Shown piece by piece: positions 26,284-33,231 of a DNA stretch of 64,000 nucleotides (position 1 is its first letter; each line of letters begins with the position of its first letter). The DNA lies in contig JADKFS010000001.1 of assembly GCA_016717335.1 (NCBI GenBank), positions 930,001-994,000 of the forward strand, in the 5' to 3' direction. The notes under the pieces were generated by a model that saw only the letters and a list, made by a program, of their open reading frames with translations, had not been told where the DNA came from and did no database searches. Made by a program: the position numbers and the translations under genes. Source of the DNA: Candidatus Ribeiella danica. GTDB taxonomy: Bacteria > Chloroflexota > Chloroflexia > Chloroflexales > Roseiflexaceae.

Positions 26284-26982
26284 ATGCAGCCACGACTGAT
26301 GCGCAGCCGCTCTGAAATCGTCGTCGCAGGCGTCTGTGGTGGCCTGGCGGAGTACTTCGCGATCGACCCGGTGATCGTGCGGCTGATCTTTGTGCTGGTG
26401 ACGCTGACTAGCGGGATCGGCCTGCTGGTCTACCCCATCCTCTGGCTGGTGATGCCGCAGGCCGGCTCGACCGGGCAGGGCGCCGAGCTGTTCCCGCAGG
26501 ACCCCGAGGAGTGGAAGCGGCGGGCGCACGTGCTGGGCGAGGAGGCCACCCAGGTCGGGCAGCAATTCAGCCGCGAGATGCGCGAGGTGCTCCGGCAGGG
26601 CCAGGCTCAGGGCTCGCAGAGCCGCTCGGCCGCGCCGACGACCTACGCCGACGCGCCGCCGCCGCCCGAGGCCTACAAGTTCGACCCGCTGACCGGCCAG
26701 CCGATCCAGCAGCCCGACCCGACCACCGGCCGGACGGTCAAGCTGCAGGTCGACCCGACCCAGGCGAGCCTGGTCGCGTCGCCGGCCGAGACCGCCAGCC
26801 AGTACCAGCAGCCTGCCGGCTACGCGCCGGCGCCTGTACGGCCGCGCCGGCGTGGCCGCGCCATCGGCTTCATCCTGATGGCGATCGGCGTGCTGGCGCT
26901 GGCCAACCTGCTCAACATCGACCAGTTCGTCTTCCCACTGCTGCTGGTCGGCGCGGGGCTGCTGCTGCTGCGAAAGCGGTAA
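26284..26982 (+). CDS. PspC-domain envelope stress protein
   Basis: 232 residues. The PspC domain is at 5-62: LMRSRSEIVVAGVCGGLAEY then FAIDPVIVRLIFVLV and YPILWLVMP, with the conserved GV.GGLAEY. A charged, Pro-rich middle (65-195) leads to a second hydrophobic pair near the C-terminus, IGFILMAIGVLALANLL and FVFPLLLVGAGLLLLRKR, resembling LiaF-type tails. PspC proteins sense membrane stress. ATG 26284 is favoured over the adjacent GTG because AAGGAAGG is six bases from it. It is followed by a heptamer-built terminator shared with the convergent thioredoxin-like gene. Confidence 0.85.
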   Translation: MQPRLMRSRSEIVVAGVCGGLAEYFAIDPVIVRLIFVLVTLTSGIGLLVYPILWLVMPQAGSTGQGAELFPQDPEEWKRRAHVLGEEATQVGQQFSREMREVLRQGQAQGSQSRSAAPTTYADAPPPPEAYKFDPLTGQPIQQPDPTTGRTVKLQVDPTQASLVASPAETASQYQQPAGYAPAPVRPRRRGRAIGFILMAIGVLALANLLNIDQFVFPLLLVGAGLLLLRKR

Positions 26983-27003
26983 TCCGAGCGACCAACGACG
27001 AAC

Positions 27004-27057
27004 GACCAAGGACCAAGGAGACGGACGACGAGCCGCACCTTGGTCCTTGGTCTTTTG
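27004..27057. terminator. Bidirectional terminator made of GACCAAG heptamers
   Basis: GACCAAGGACCAAGG (27004-27018) pairs perfectly with CCTTGGTCCTTGGTC (27038-27052), followed by TTTTG. It stands between convergent PspC and thioredoxin-like genes. Two more heptamers (ACCAACG, ACGAACG) precede it. Confidence 0.7.
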
Positions 27058-27073
27058 TCATTCGTCCAGGAAA

Positions 27074-27769
27074 CTACTGACCATTCGCCGCCGCCAGCGC
27101 CGCGGCGATGCGCCGGTCAGTCTCCTCGTAGGCGCCCTCGCCGATGTGGTCGTAGACGATCTGCCCGCGGTGGTCGACCAGGTAGAAGCGCGGCCAGTAG
27201 TTGTTGCCGTACGCCCGCCAGATCGTGTAGTCGTTGTCCTGCACCACCGGCCAGCCGATCCCCTCGCGCTCCACCGCCGCCTGCACGTTCGCAAGCTCGT
27301 GCTCCGACGAGAACTCCGGCGTGTGCACCCCGACGATCACCAGCCCCTGGTCTTTGTACTTCTCCCACCACTGCTTGACGTACGGCAGCGTGTTCTGGCA
27401 ATTGAAGCAGCCGTAGGTCCAAAAATTGACCAGGATGACCTTGCCCTGTCCAGTCAGCTCGGCCAGCGCGAGCGGCGGCGAGTTGAGCCACGCGCCGCCG
27501 CCGTCGAAGCCGGGCGCGGGCGGGCCTGCGGGCAGCGGCGTGGGCGCAGGGCTTGGCTGCGCGCTGGCCGTCGGGGTCGCGCCGGCCATAGACAGCTGGG
27601 GTGGGCTCATTGCCGTATCAGGCGCGCCGCTCGTCGGCGCGGCGATCGCCGGGCCAGCCGCTGGCGTGGCGTCCGGCGCCGCGGAGCGGGGCCGCGTCAG
27701 CATCAAAACGATCACCAGCACCAGCACCAGCGGCACGGCCACCGCCGCGAGCATTAGGCGACTCTGCAT
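27074..27769 (-). CDS. Membrane-anchored thioredoxin-like protein (DipZ/TlpA type)
   Basis: 231 residues. An N-terminal hydrophobic anchor (7-24, LAAVAVPLVLVLVIVLML) is followed by a Pro/Ala-rich linker (28-88), and then a thioredoxin-like domain with VNFWTYGCFNCQNTLPYV, giving a CxxC at Cys121 and Cys124, plus WWEKYKDQGLVIVGVHTPEF, a conserved cis-Pro segment at WPRFYLVDHRGQIVY, and HIGEGAYEETDRRIA. The CFNC/C-x-N-C type and VHTPEF are typical of DipZ C-terminal domains. It is probably an extracytoplasmic disulfide/thiol redox enzyme. ATG 27769 follows AGGAGGGAG. Divergent from purM. Confidence 0.88.
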   Translation of the reverse strand: MQSRLMLAAVAVPLVLVLVIVLMLTRPRSAAPDATPAAGPAIAAPTSGAPDTAMSPPQLSMAGATPTASAQPSPAPTPLPAGPPAPGFDGGGAWLNSPPLALAELTGQGKVILVNFWTYGCFNCQNTLPYVKQWWEKYKDQGLVIVGVHTPEFSSEHELANVQAAVEREGIGWPVVQDNDYTIWRAYGNNYWPRFYLVDHRGQIVYDHIGEGAYEETDRRIAAALAAANGQ

Positions 27770-27799
27770 ATCTCCCTCCTTTTGTCGAGTGGGGGTCTG

Positions 27800-27838
27800 G
27801 GGAGGCGTGGAGCGGCCTTCGGCCGCTCCACGCCTCCC
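27800..27838. repeat. Perfect 18-bp inverted repeat with TTC loop
   Basis: GGGAGGCGTGGAGCGGCC (27800-27817), TTC, then its complement (27821-27838). The same layout as the palindromic-element cores, but without the flanking arms; preceded by GGGGGTCTGGGG as at 8409. It lies in the divergent region between the thioredoxin-like gene and purM. Confidence 0.7.
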
Positions 27839-27946
27839 AACTGTAAAGCCGATCGCTGCCAAGCGAAACCTTGTCTGAGCATAGCAGCGCAGCGTTGTAG
27901 AGTTGTTACGGGAGTCTTACCGAAATCAGGCATCTCAGAGCATCCG

Positions 27947-27955
27947 TGGTATACT
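27947..27955 (+). promoter_or_regulatory. Extended -10 promoter of the pur genes
   Basis: TGGTATACT at 27947-27955; transcription would start near 27962, about 60 bases before purM. No strong -35 and no recognised purine riboswitch in the leader. Confidence 0.5.
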
Positions 27956-28022
27956 GGGACGTCGCCTTAGCCTACTAGCGCGCCATATACCGCACTCGTC
28001 GCCGCGGGTGAAGGAGCTCCTG

Positions 28023-29057
28023 ATGACGCAGACGCCCCCAGCAGCCGTGACCAGCTACCGCGACTCGGGCGTAGACATCGCCGCGGGCACGCGCGCCACC
28101 CGGCTCATGGCCGACGCCGTCCGCTCGACGCACTCCGCGGCCGTTCTTGCCAGCATGGGCGCGTTCGGCGGGTGCTTCGATCTGGCGGTCGCGCTCGGGC
28201 CGGGCGCGCAGGCCCCGGTGCTGGTGGCCTCGACCGACGGCGTCGGCACCAAGACGCTGGTGGCCGCCACGCTCGGCCGCTACGACACGGTCGGGCAGGA
28301 CCTGGTCAACCACTGCGTCAACGACATTCTGGCGCAGGGCGCGCGCCCGCTGTTCTTTATGGACTACGTCGCGATGGCGCAGCTCAACCCGCGCCAGGTG
28401 GCCGAGGTCGTCGGCGGCGTGGCGGCCGCCTGCCGCGCGGCCGGCTGCGCGCTGCTCGGCGGCGAGACGGCCGAGATGCCCGACGTGTATCACGCCGGCG
28501 CGTTCGACCTGGCCGGCACGATCGTCGGCGCGGTCGAGCGCGACCGTATGCTGCCGCGCGAGGTGGCGGCCGGCGACGCGATCCTGGCGCTGCCGTCGAG
28601 CGGCCTGCACACCAACGGCTACTCGCTGGCGCGGCGCGTGTTTGCCGGCAGGTACGCCGAGCGTCCGGCCGAGCTTGGTGGCCAGTCGATCGGCGAGGCG
28701 CTGCTGGCGGTCCACCGCTCGTACCTGCCCGACGTCGCGGCGCTGTGGGCGGCCGGCGTGCCGATCCACGCGCTCGCGCACATCACCGGCGGCGGGCTCT
28801 ACGACAACCTGCCGCGCGTGCTGCCTGATGGCGTCGGCGCGCTGATCCGGCGCGAGTCGTGGGACATCCCGCCGATCTTCGAGCTGCTGGCGAGACTGGG
28901 CGGCCTAGAGGAGCGCGAGGCCTTCCACGCGCTCAACATGGGCCTGGGCATGCTCGTCGTCGTGCCGCCCAGCGCGGCGGGCGCGGCGCTGCGCGTGCTG
29001 CCCGAGGCCCGGCTGGTCGGCGAGGTGGTCGCCGGTGAGGAAGTGCGGCTTATCTAA
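28023..29057 (+). CDS. purM: Phosphoribosylformylglycinamidine cyclo-ligase (AIR synthetase)
   Basis: 344 residues; converts FGAM to AIR with ATP in purine synthesis. The opening YRDSGVDIAAGTRATRLM is followed by the conserved ASTDGVGTKTLVA, FFMDYVAMAQLNP, GCALLGGETAEMPDVY and SGLHTNGYSLARRV, plus AHITGGGLYDNLPRVLP, all as in PurM. ATG 28023 is placed by GAAGGAG nine bases upstream and by homology at YRDSG. It heads a purM-purC-purE-purK cluster. A repeat-derived hairpin separates it from purC. Confidence 0.95.
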   Translation: MTQTPPAAVTSYRDSGVDIAAGTRATRLMADAVRSTHSAAVLASMGAFGGCFDLAVALGPGAQAPVLVASTDGVGTKTLVAATLGRYDTVGQDLVNHCVNDILAQGARPLFFMDYVAMAQLNPRQVAEVVGGVAAACRAAGCALLGGETAEMPDVYHAGAFDLAGTIVGAVERDRMLPREVAAGDAILALPSSGLHTNGYSLARRVFAGRYAERPAELGGQSIGEALLAVHRSYLPDVAALWAAGVPIHALAHITGGGLYDNLPRVLPDGVGALIRRESWDIPPIFELLARLGGLEEREAFHALNMGLGMLVVVPPSAAGAALRVLPEARLVGEVVAGEEVRLI

Positions 29058-29118
29058 CCACCAAGACACCAAGGCACCAAGTTCTGTATGTTCTTGGTGT
29101 CTTAGTGCCTTGGTGGTT
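29056..29118. repeat. Palindromic CACCAAGG octamer hairpin between purM and purC
   Basis: AACCACCAAG (with CACCAAGG and CACCAAG units) pairs with CTTGGTGG and GCCTTGGTGGTT across TTCTGTATGTT, with three mismatched positions. It starts at the purM stop and ends 14 bases before purC, so it could lower purC expression or protect transcript ends. Confidence 0.75.
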
Positions 29119-29132
29119 ACGGCGGAGTAATC

Positions 29133-29939
29133 ATGAAGCTGGGACCACAACTGGCCGAAGGCAAGACCAAGATCGTCTATGCCCACCCCGCGGACCCGGC
29201 GCTGGCGGTGATCGTGCACAAGGACAGCATCAGCGCCGGCGACGGGGCGCGCCGCAACGTCATTCCCGGCAAGGGCGCGCTGAGCGGGCGGACCGCCGCC
29301 AACGCCTTCGCGCTGCTCAACCGCGCCGGCATCGCCACGCACTTCGTCGCCGCGCCCGAGCCGACCACGATGCTGGTCCGGCGCTGCCGGATGATCCCGC
29401 TCGAAGTGGTGATGCGCCGGCTCGCCACCGGCTCGTACATCAAGCGCCACCCCGAGGTCGCCGAGGGCCAGCGCTTCGACCCGCCGCTGGTCGAGTTCTT
29501 CCTGAAAGACGACGCCCGCCACGACCCGCAGATCGCGCCGGACGAGATCGCCGCGCAGGGCATCGCCACGGCCGACGAGGTCGCGCGCATGACCGAGGTC
29601 GGCCGGCGCGTGTTCGAGACGATCGAGCGCGCCTGGGTGGCCCAGGACGTGGCGCTGGTCGACCTGAAGATCGAGTTCGGGCGGCCAGACGAGACCAACG
29701 ACCAACGACCAACGACCAAGGCGGGGGCCGGCGCTGAGCTTTCGTCGCTCGTGGTGGCCGACATGATCGACAACGACTCGTGGCGGATCTGGCCGGGCGG
29801 CGACAAGAGCCGCATGCTCGACAAGCAGATCTACCGCAACATGCGCGAGGTCACCGACGCCGGCCTGGAGCAGATCCGCCAGCTCTACGAGACGGTGGCG
29901 GGCATGACTGACCATTGGGGTGACAAGGTGACAAGATGA
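29133..29939 (+). CDS. purC: SAICAR synthetase with an in-frame repeat insertion
   Basis: 268 residues; condenses CAIR with aspartate. Conserved parts are LAEGKTKIVYAHP, DSISAGDGARRN, the central LVDLKIEFG, and LVVADMIDNDSWRIWPGGDKSRMLDKQIYRN, the PAICS-like variant of the family. Between EFG and LVVAD the usual turn of about seven residues is replaced by some 22, coded by GACCAAC heptamers (29690-29722; ETNDQRPTTK). The C-terminal DKVTR and stop come from TGACAAGG octamers (29916-29940). ATG 29133 lies 15 bases after the hairpin. Catalytic motifs are intact, so it should work. Confidence 0.93.
   Translation: MKLGPQLAEGKTKIVYAHPADPALAVIVHKDSISAGDGARRNVIPGKGALSGRTAANAFALLNRAGIATHFVAAPEPTTMLVRRCRMIPLEVVMRRLATGSYIKRHPEVAEGQRFDPPLVEFFLKDDARHDPQIAPDEIAAQGIATADEVARMTEVGRRVFETIERAWVAQDVALVDLKIEFGRPDETNDQRPTTKAGAGAELSSLVVADMIDNDSWRIWPGGDKSRMLDKQIYRNMREVTDAGLEQIRQLYETVAGMTDHWGDKVTR
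29690..29722 (+). repeat. GACCAAC heptamers inside purC
   Basis: Four units (GACCAAC x3, GACCAAG) translated as TNDQRPTTK. The same heptamer occurs in the intergenic terminators at 27004 and 31882. Confidence 0.85.
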
Positions 29940-30016
29940 CAAGGTGACAAGGTGACATTTTCATCCTTCCCTTCATCCTTCATCCTTCATCCTTCATCCT
30001 TCATCCTTCATCCTTC
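29916..30016. repeat. Octamer plus CATCCTT heptamer arrays between purC and purE
   Basis: TGACAAGG octamers (about five) overlap the purC stop, followed by TTTCATCCTTCC and seven CATCCTT heptamers. This occupies the whole purC-purE gap. Confidence 0.85.
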
Positions 30017-30028
30017 AAAGTGGTGAAT

Positions 30029-30517
30029 ATGCAGCCGCTGATTGGCATCATCATGGGCTCGAAGTCGGACTGGGAGACGATGGCCCACGCCGCGCAGACG
30101 CTCGAGGGCCTGGGCGTGCCGTTCGAGGTGCGCGTGGTCTCGGCGCACCGCACGCCGGATCTGCTGTTCGAGTACGCCGGCTCGGCCGAGGCGCGCGGCC
30201 TGGAGGTCATCATCGCGGGGGCGGGCGGCGCGGCCCACCTGCCGGGCATGGCCGCGGCCAAGACCACGCTGCCGGTGCTTGGCGTGCCGGTCGAGTCGAA
30301 GGCGCTCAAGGGCCTCGACTCGCTGCTGTCGATCGTGCAGATGCCGGCGGGCGTGCCGGTCGGCGCGCTGGCGATCGGGCGGGCCGGCGCGATTAACGCC
30401 GCGCTGCTGGCGACCGCGATCCTGGCGAACAAGCACTCGCACTTCCGCGAGGCGCTGCACCGCTTCCGCGCCGCGCAGACCCAGTCGGTGCTGGACCACC
30501 CCGATCCGCGGACCTGA
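30029..30517 (+). CDS. purE: N5-carboxyaminoimidazole ribonucleotide mutase
   Basis: 162 residues, class I PurE. It has IIMGSKSDWETM, the catalytic VVSAHRTPDLLFEYA and IIAGAGGAAHLPGMAAAKTTLPVLGVPV, with the His residues of SAHRTP and AAHLPGM in place. It moves the N5 carboxyl group of NCAIR to C4 to form CAIR, following PurK. ATG 30029 is preferred to the two upstream GTGs, since the protein then starts at the normal position; no strong Shine-Dalgarno is visible because the heptamer array precedes it. Its neighbours purC and purK match the pathway. Confidence 0.95.
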   Translation: MQPLIGIIMGSKSDWETMAHAAQTLEGLGVPFEVRVVSAHRTPDLLFEYAGSAEARGLEVIIAGAGGAAHLPGMAAAKTTLPVLGVPVESKALKGLDSLLSIVQMPAGVPVGALAIGRAGAINAALLATAILANKHSHFREALHRFRAAQTQSVLDHPDPRT

Positions 30518-30677
30518 CCGGGTGACTTGGTGACCTGGCGCGGGGCGAGTTCAGGAAGACGGCAGGCTCCCGCCGGTAGTAGAGGTTGGGAGCCAGGGAT
30601 TAGGGGTCGGAGATTAGAGGCAGCGTTCACTGTGTCACCGTGTCACTTTGTCACTTTGTCACCTCGTCACCTTGTCA
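30518..30677. repeat. Mixed heptamer/octamer region between purE and purK
   Basis: GGTGACTTGGTGACCTGG octamers just after purE; then TTGGGAG-CCAGGGA-TTAGGGG-TCGGAGA-TTAGAGG heptamers (30585-30620); then six TTGTCACT-type octamers (30630-30677) ending 16 bases before purK. Confidence 0.75.
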
Positions 30678-30693
30678 TAGAGAAGAGATCCCA

Positions 30694-31851
30694 ATGACCT
30701 TGGTTGGCATCCTCGGCGCGGGCCAGCTCGGCCGCATGCTGGCGCTGGCCGGCTACCCGCTCGGGCTGCGCTTCCGCCTGCTCGACCCCGCGCCCGACGC
30801 GCCGGCCGGCCACATGGCCGAGCAGGTTGCCGCCGGCTACGACGACGCGGCGGCGCTGGCGCGCTTCGCCGAGGGGCTGCACGCGATCACCTACGAGTTC
30901 GAGAACGTGCCGGTCGCGGCGGCGCGCCAGCTCGAGCGCCGCGCCCCGGTCTACCCGCCGCCGCTGGCGCTCGAGCTCGCCCAGGATCGGCTGGCAGAGA
31001 AGCGCTTCTTCCGGGATCTGGGCGTCGGCACGCCGCCGTTCGCGCAGGTCGACAGCCGCGACGATCTCGCGGCGGCGCTGGCGCGGATCGGGCTGCCGGC
31101 CGTGCTGAAGACCCGCCGGCTCGGCTACGACGGCAAGGGCCAGCTCGTGCTGCGATCCCGCGCCGACGTCGAGCCGGCCTGGGCCGCGCTGGGCGGCGCG
31201 CCACTGATCCTGGAGGGCTTCGTCCCGTTCGAGCGCGAGCTGTCGATCCTGGCGGCGCGCGGGCGCGACGGCCGGACCGCCTGCTACCCGCTGATCGAGA
31301 ACCACCACCGCGACGGCATGCTGCGGCTCTCGCTGGCGCCCGCGCCCGGTCTCACGCCCGCGCTGCAGGCCGCGGCCGAGCGGATCGTGACCCTGGCGCT
31401 GGACGCGCTCGGCTACGTCGGCGTGCTGGCGATCGAGCTATTCCAGATCGGGGGCCTTGGGACTTGGGACGGGGGACTTGCAGATCAGCCTCCAAGCCCC
31501 AAGCCCCAAGCCCCAAGTCTCATGGTCAACGAGATGGCCCCGCGCGTCCACAACTCCGGCCACTGGACGATCGAGGGCGCCGAGACCAGCCAGTTCGAGC
31601 AGCACCTGCGGGCGATCCTGGGCCTGCCGCTTGGCTCGGCCGCGCCGCGCGGCTGCTCGGCGATGGTCAACCTGATCGGCGCGCTGCCGGAACCGGCCGC
31701 CGTGCTGGCGGTGCCTGGCGCGCACCTGCACCTCTACGGCAAGGCGCCGCGCGCGGGCCGCAAGCTCGGGCACATCACCATCCGCGCGGACGCCCCCCCG
31801 CAGCTCGCGGAGCGGCTGGCCCAAGTGCAGCGCCTGCTGCCGGCGAGCTAG
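30694..31851 (+). CDS. purK: N5-carboxyaminoimidazole ribonucleotide synthetase with in-frame repeat insertion
   Basis: 385 residues, ATP-grasp enzyme that converts AIR and bicarbonate to NCAIR. It has VGILGAGQLGRMLALAGYPLG at the N-terminus, TYEFENVPV, the ATP-grasp segment VLKTRRLGYDGKGQLVLRS, EGFVPFERELSI and the C-terminal NEMAPRVHNSGHWTIEG with QFEQHLRA. Between GVLAIELF and LMVNEMAPR an extra stretch of about 20 residues (GTWDGGLADQPPSPKPQAPS) is coded by palindromic heptamers (31448-31520), exactly in frame. ATG 30694 follows AGAAGAG. Converges with the NmrA-like gene at a repeat-built terminator. Confidence 0.93.
   Translation: MTLVGILGAGQLGRMLALAGYPLGLRFRLLDPAPDAPAGHMAEQVAAGYDDAAALARFAEGLHAITYEFENVPVAAARQLERRAPVYPPPLALELAQDRLAEKRFFRDLGVGTPPFAQVDSRDDLAAALARIGLPAVLKTRRLGYDGKGQLVLRSRADVEPAWAALGGAPLILEGFVPFERELSILAARGRDGRTACYPLIENHHRDGMLRLSLAPAPGLTPALQAAAERIVTLALDALGYVGVLAIELFQIGGLGTWDGGLADQPPSPKPQAPSLMVNEMAPRVHNSGHWTIEGAETSQFEQHLRAILGLPLGSAAPRGCSAMVNLIGALPEPAAVLAVPGAHLHLYGKAPRAGRKLGHITIRADAPPQLAERLAQVQRLLPAS
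31448..31520. repeat. Palindromic CTTGGGA/CCCCAAG heptamers inside purK
   Basis: CCTTGGGACTTGGGAC in the left half faces CCCCAAGCCCCAAGTC in the right half, so the insert can form a hairpin. It is in frame and has no stop. Confidence 0.85.
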
Positions 31852-31881
31852 GCGCAATACCTTGCGCACTTCTCTGGTTAT

Positions 31882-31946
31882 GGAGACCAAGGACGAACGA
31901 CCAACGACCAATATCCTTTCATCCTTGGTCCTTGGTCCTTGGTCCA
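31882..31946. terminator. Bidirectional terminator of GACCAAG/CTTGGTC heptamers
   Basis: Several GACCAA(G/C) units face three CTTGGTC units across TATCCTTTCATCC. It is between the convergent purK and NmrA-like genes. Confidence 0.65.
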
Positions 31947-31976
31947 AACCACGTGGATGTTGCGCAAGCTCGACTC

Positions 31977-32891
31977 CTACGCCCCCACGCCGGTGGGCCG
32001 CATGCGTCCGGCCGCGGCCACGCTGCTCCGCACCACATCCTCCAGGTGCGTGAGCCGCATCGGGTAGCGCCTCAGCGTCTCGCTCGGGTCGAAGGTCTGA
32101 TCGACCGTGTCCATGAGCACGCTCAGCTTCATCATGCGGCTGGCGACCGGGTTGAACGGCTGTAGCAATGCCGACGCCGCGCGCAGCACCGCCAGCGGGA
32201 TGTGGCTCCGCTTGGCGCTGACGCCCAGGATCTGCTCGTACATCTGGGCCACCTGGTTCAGCGTCAGGTTCTCCGGCCCGCCGATCTCGATCGTCTGGTT
32301 GATCGCCTCCGGCCGGTCCAGGCCGATCAGCGCGAACCGCACGACATCCTGCTCGGCCACGAAGTTGATCGGGTTGTTGCCGCGGCCGAAGATCGTCGTC
32401 TTGCCCTGGTCGATGATCGGCTGCCCGATCATCGCCGCCCAGGTCTCCATGAACGCCGCCGGCCGCAGCACCGTGTGGCTGATCGCGCTGCGCCGCAGGT
32501 AGTCCTCGGCGCCGTACTTGTAGCGGAAGAAGTCGACCGGGTGATCGGCGCGCGCGCCCAGCACCGAGATGAACACGAACTGCTTCACGCCCTCGGCGTG
32601 AGCCGCGTCGATCAGGTGGTGGTTGCCCAGGTCGTCCACCTGCCGCGAGCTGTTGTCGCCCTTGCCGTCGATCGCGTGCGCGGTGGCCAGCACGTTCTCG
32701 ACGGCGTGGCAGGCCCTGGCCAGCGACGCAGGGTCGCGCAGGTCGCCGCGCATCACCTCGGCCCCGAGCCGGCGCAGCTCCTCCAGCTTCGCCGGGGTGC
32801 GCGCCAGCATGCGAACCTGCTTGCCGTCGGCCAGCAGCGCGCGTGCGACGGCGCAGCCCACCCGTCCGCTGCCACTCACAATCAGGTACAT
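31977..32891 (-). CDS. NmrA-like/atypical SDR NAD(P)-binding protein
   Basis: 304 residues. The Rossmann motif VSGSGRVGCAVARALLADG (5-23) is followed by VRMLARTP, RGDLRDPASL, and FVFISVLGARADHPVDF, the pattern of NmrA/SDR-a5-like proteins (complex I NDUFA9-type and quinone-reductase-type relatives). There is no catalytic YxxxK. It may act as a redox sensor or an isomerase/reductase; the role is unknown. ATG 32891 follows AGAAGGAGG. The C-terminal half (IEIGGPENLTLNQVAQMYEQ) fits the extended substrate-binding region. Confidence 0.85.
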   Translation of the reverse strand: MYLIVSGSGRVGCAVARALLADGKQVRMLARTPAKLEELRRLGAEVMRGDLRDPASLARACHAVENVLATAHAIDGKGDNSSRQVDDLGNHHLIDAAHAEGVKQFVFISVLGARADHPVDFFRYKYGAEDYLRRSAISHTVLRPAAFMETWAAMIGQPIIDQGKTTIFGRGNNPINFVAEQDVVRFALIGLDRPEAINQTIEIGGPENLTLNQVAQMYEQILGVSAKRSHIPLAVLRAASALLQPFNPVASRMMKLSVLMDTVDQTFDPSETLRRYPMRLTHLEDVVRSSVAAAGRMRPTGVGA

Positions 32892-33157
32892 CACAGCCTC
32901 CTTCTCTGATGTGCGTGATGCTGCCGGGGCCGTGGGGGGCGTGGGCGGCGGCGCGCGATGGCGTGGGAGGTGTAGGGGAAAGGTCGCTGCAAGGCAGGGG
33001 CGCCATATGCAGCAAGAGTCAGAGCATCGGCCACGTCGCGCTCTCACGCAAAGGCAGCAGAAAGCGCTGCTCTGCGCGTCGCCCGGCAGGTGCCCGGCGA
33101 TCTCGTCTCGCGTGCCAAGCAGATCCGGCAGCAGAAATCCGCGATCTCGCTGCTTTG

Positions 33158-33163
33158 ATTATA
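33158..33163 (-). promoter_or_regulatory. Possible -10 for the NmrA-like gene
   Basis: Minus-strand TATAAT about 265 bases upstream of the gene. The rest of the 32892-33231 gap has no open frame with a good start and no repeat of the families seen elsewhere. Confidence 0.3.
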
Positions 33164-33231
33164 CGCGCGACCGTGCGAGATGCGGTGAAGATGAGAGCAT
33201 GCTGGGGTGGCAATGCCGCAATGCGGCGGCG

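Noticed and set aside
32892..33231. A hidden gene in the gap between the NmrA-like and DUF58 genes
   Set aside because: Open frames there have no good start signal or conserved motif; only a weak TATAAT on the minus strand was kept.
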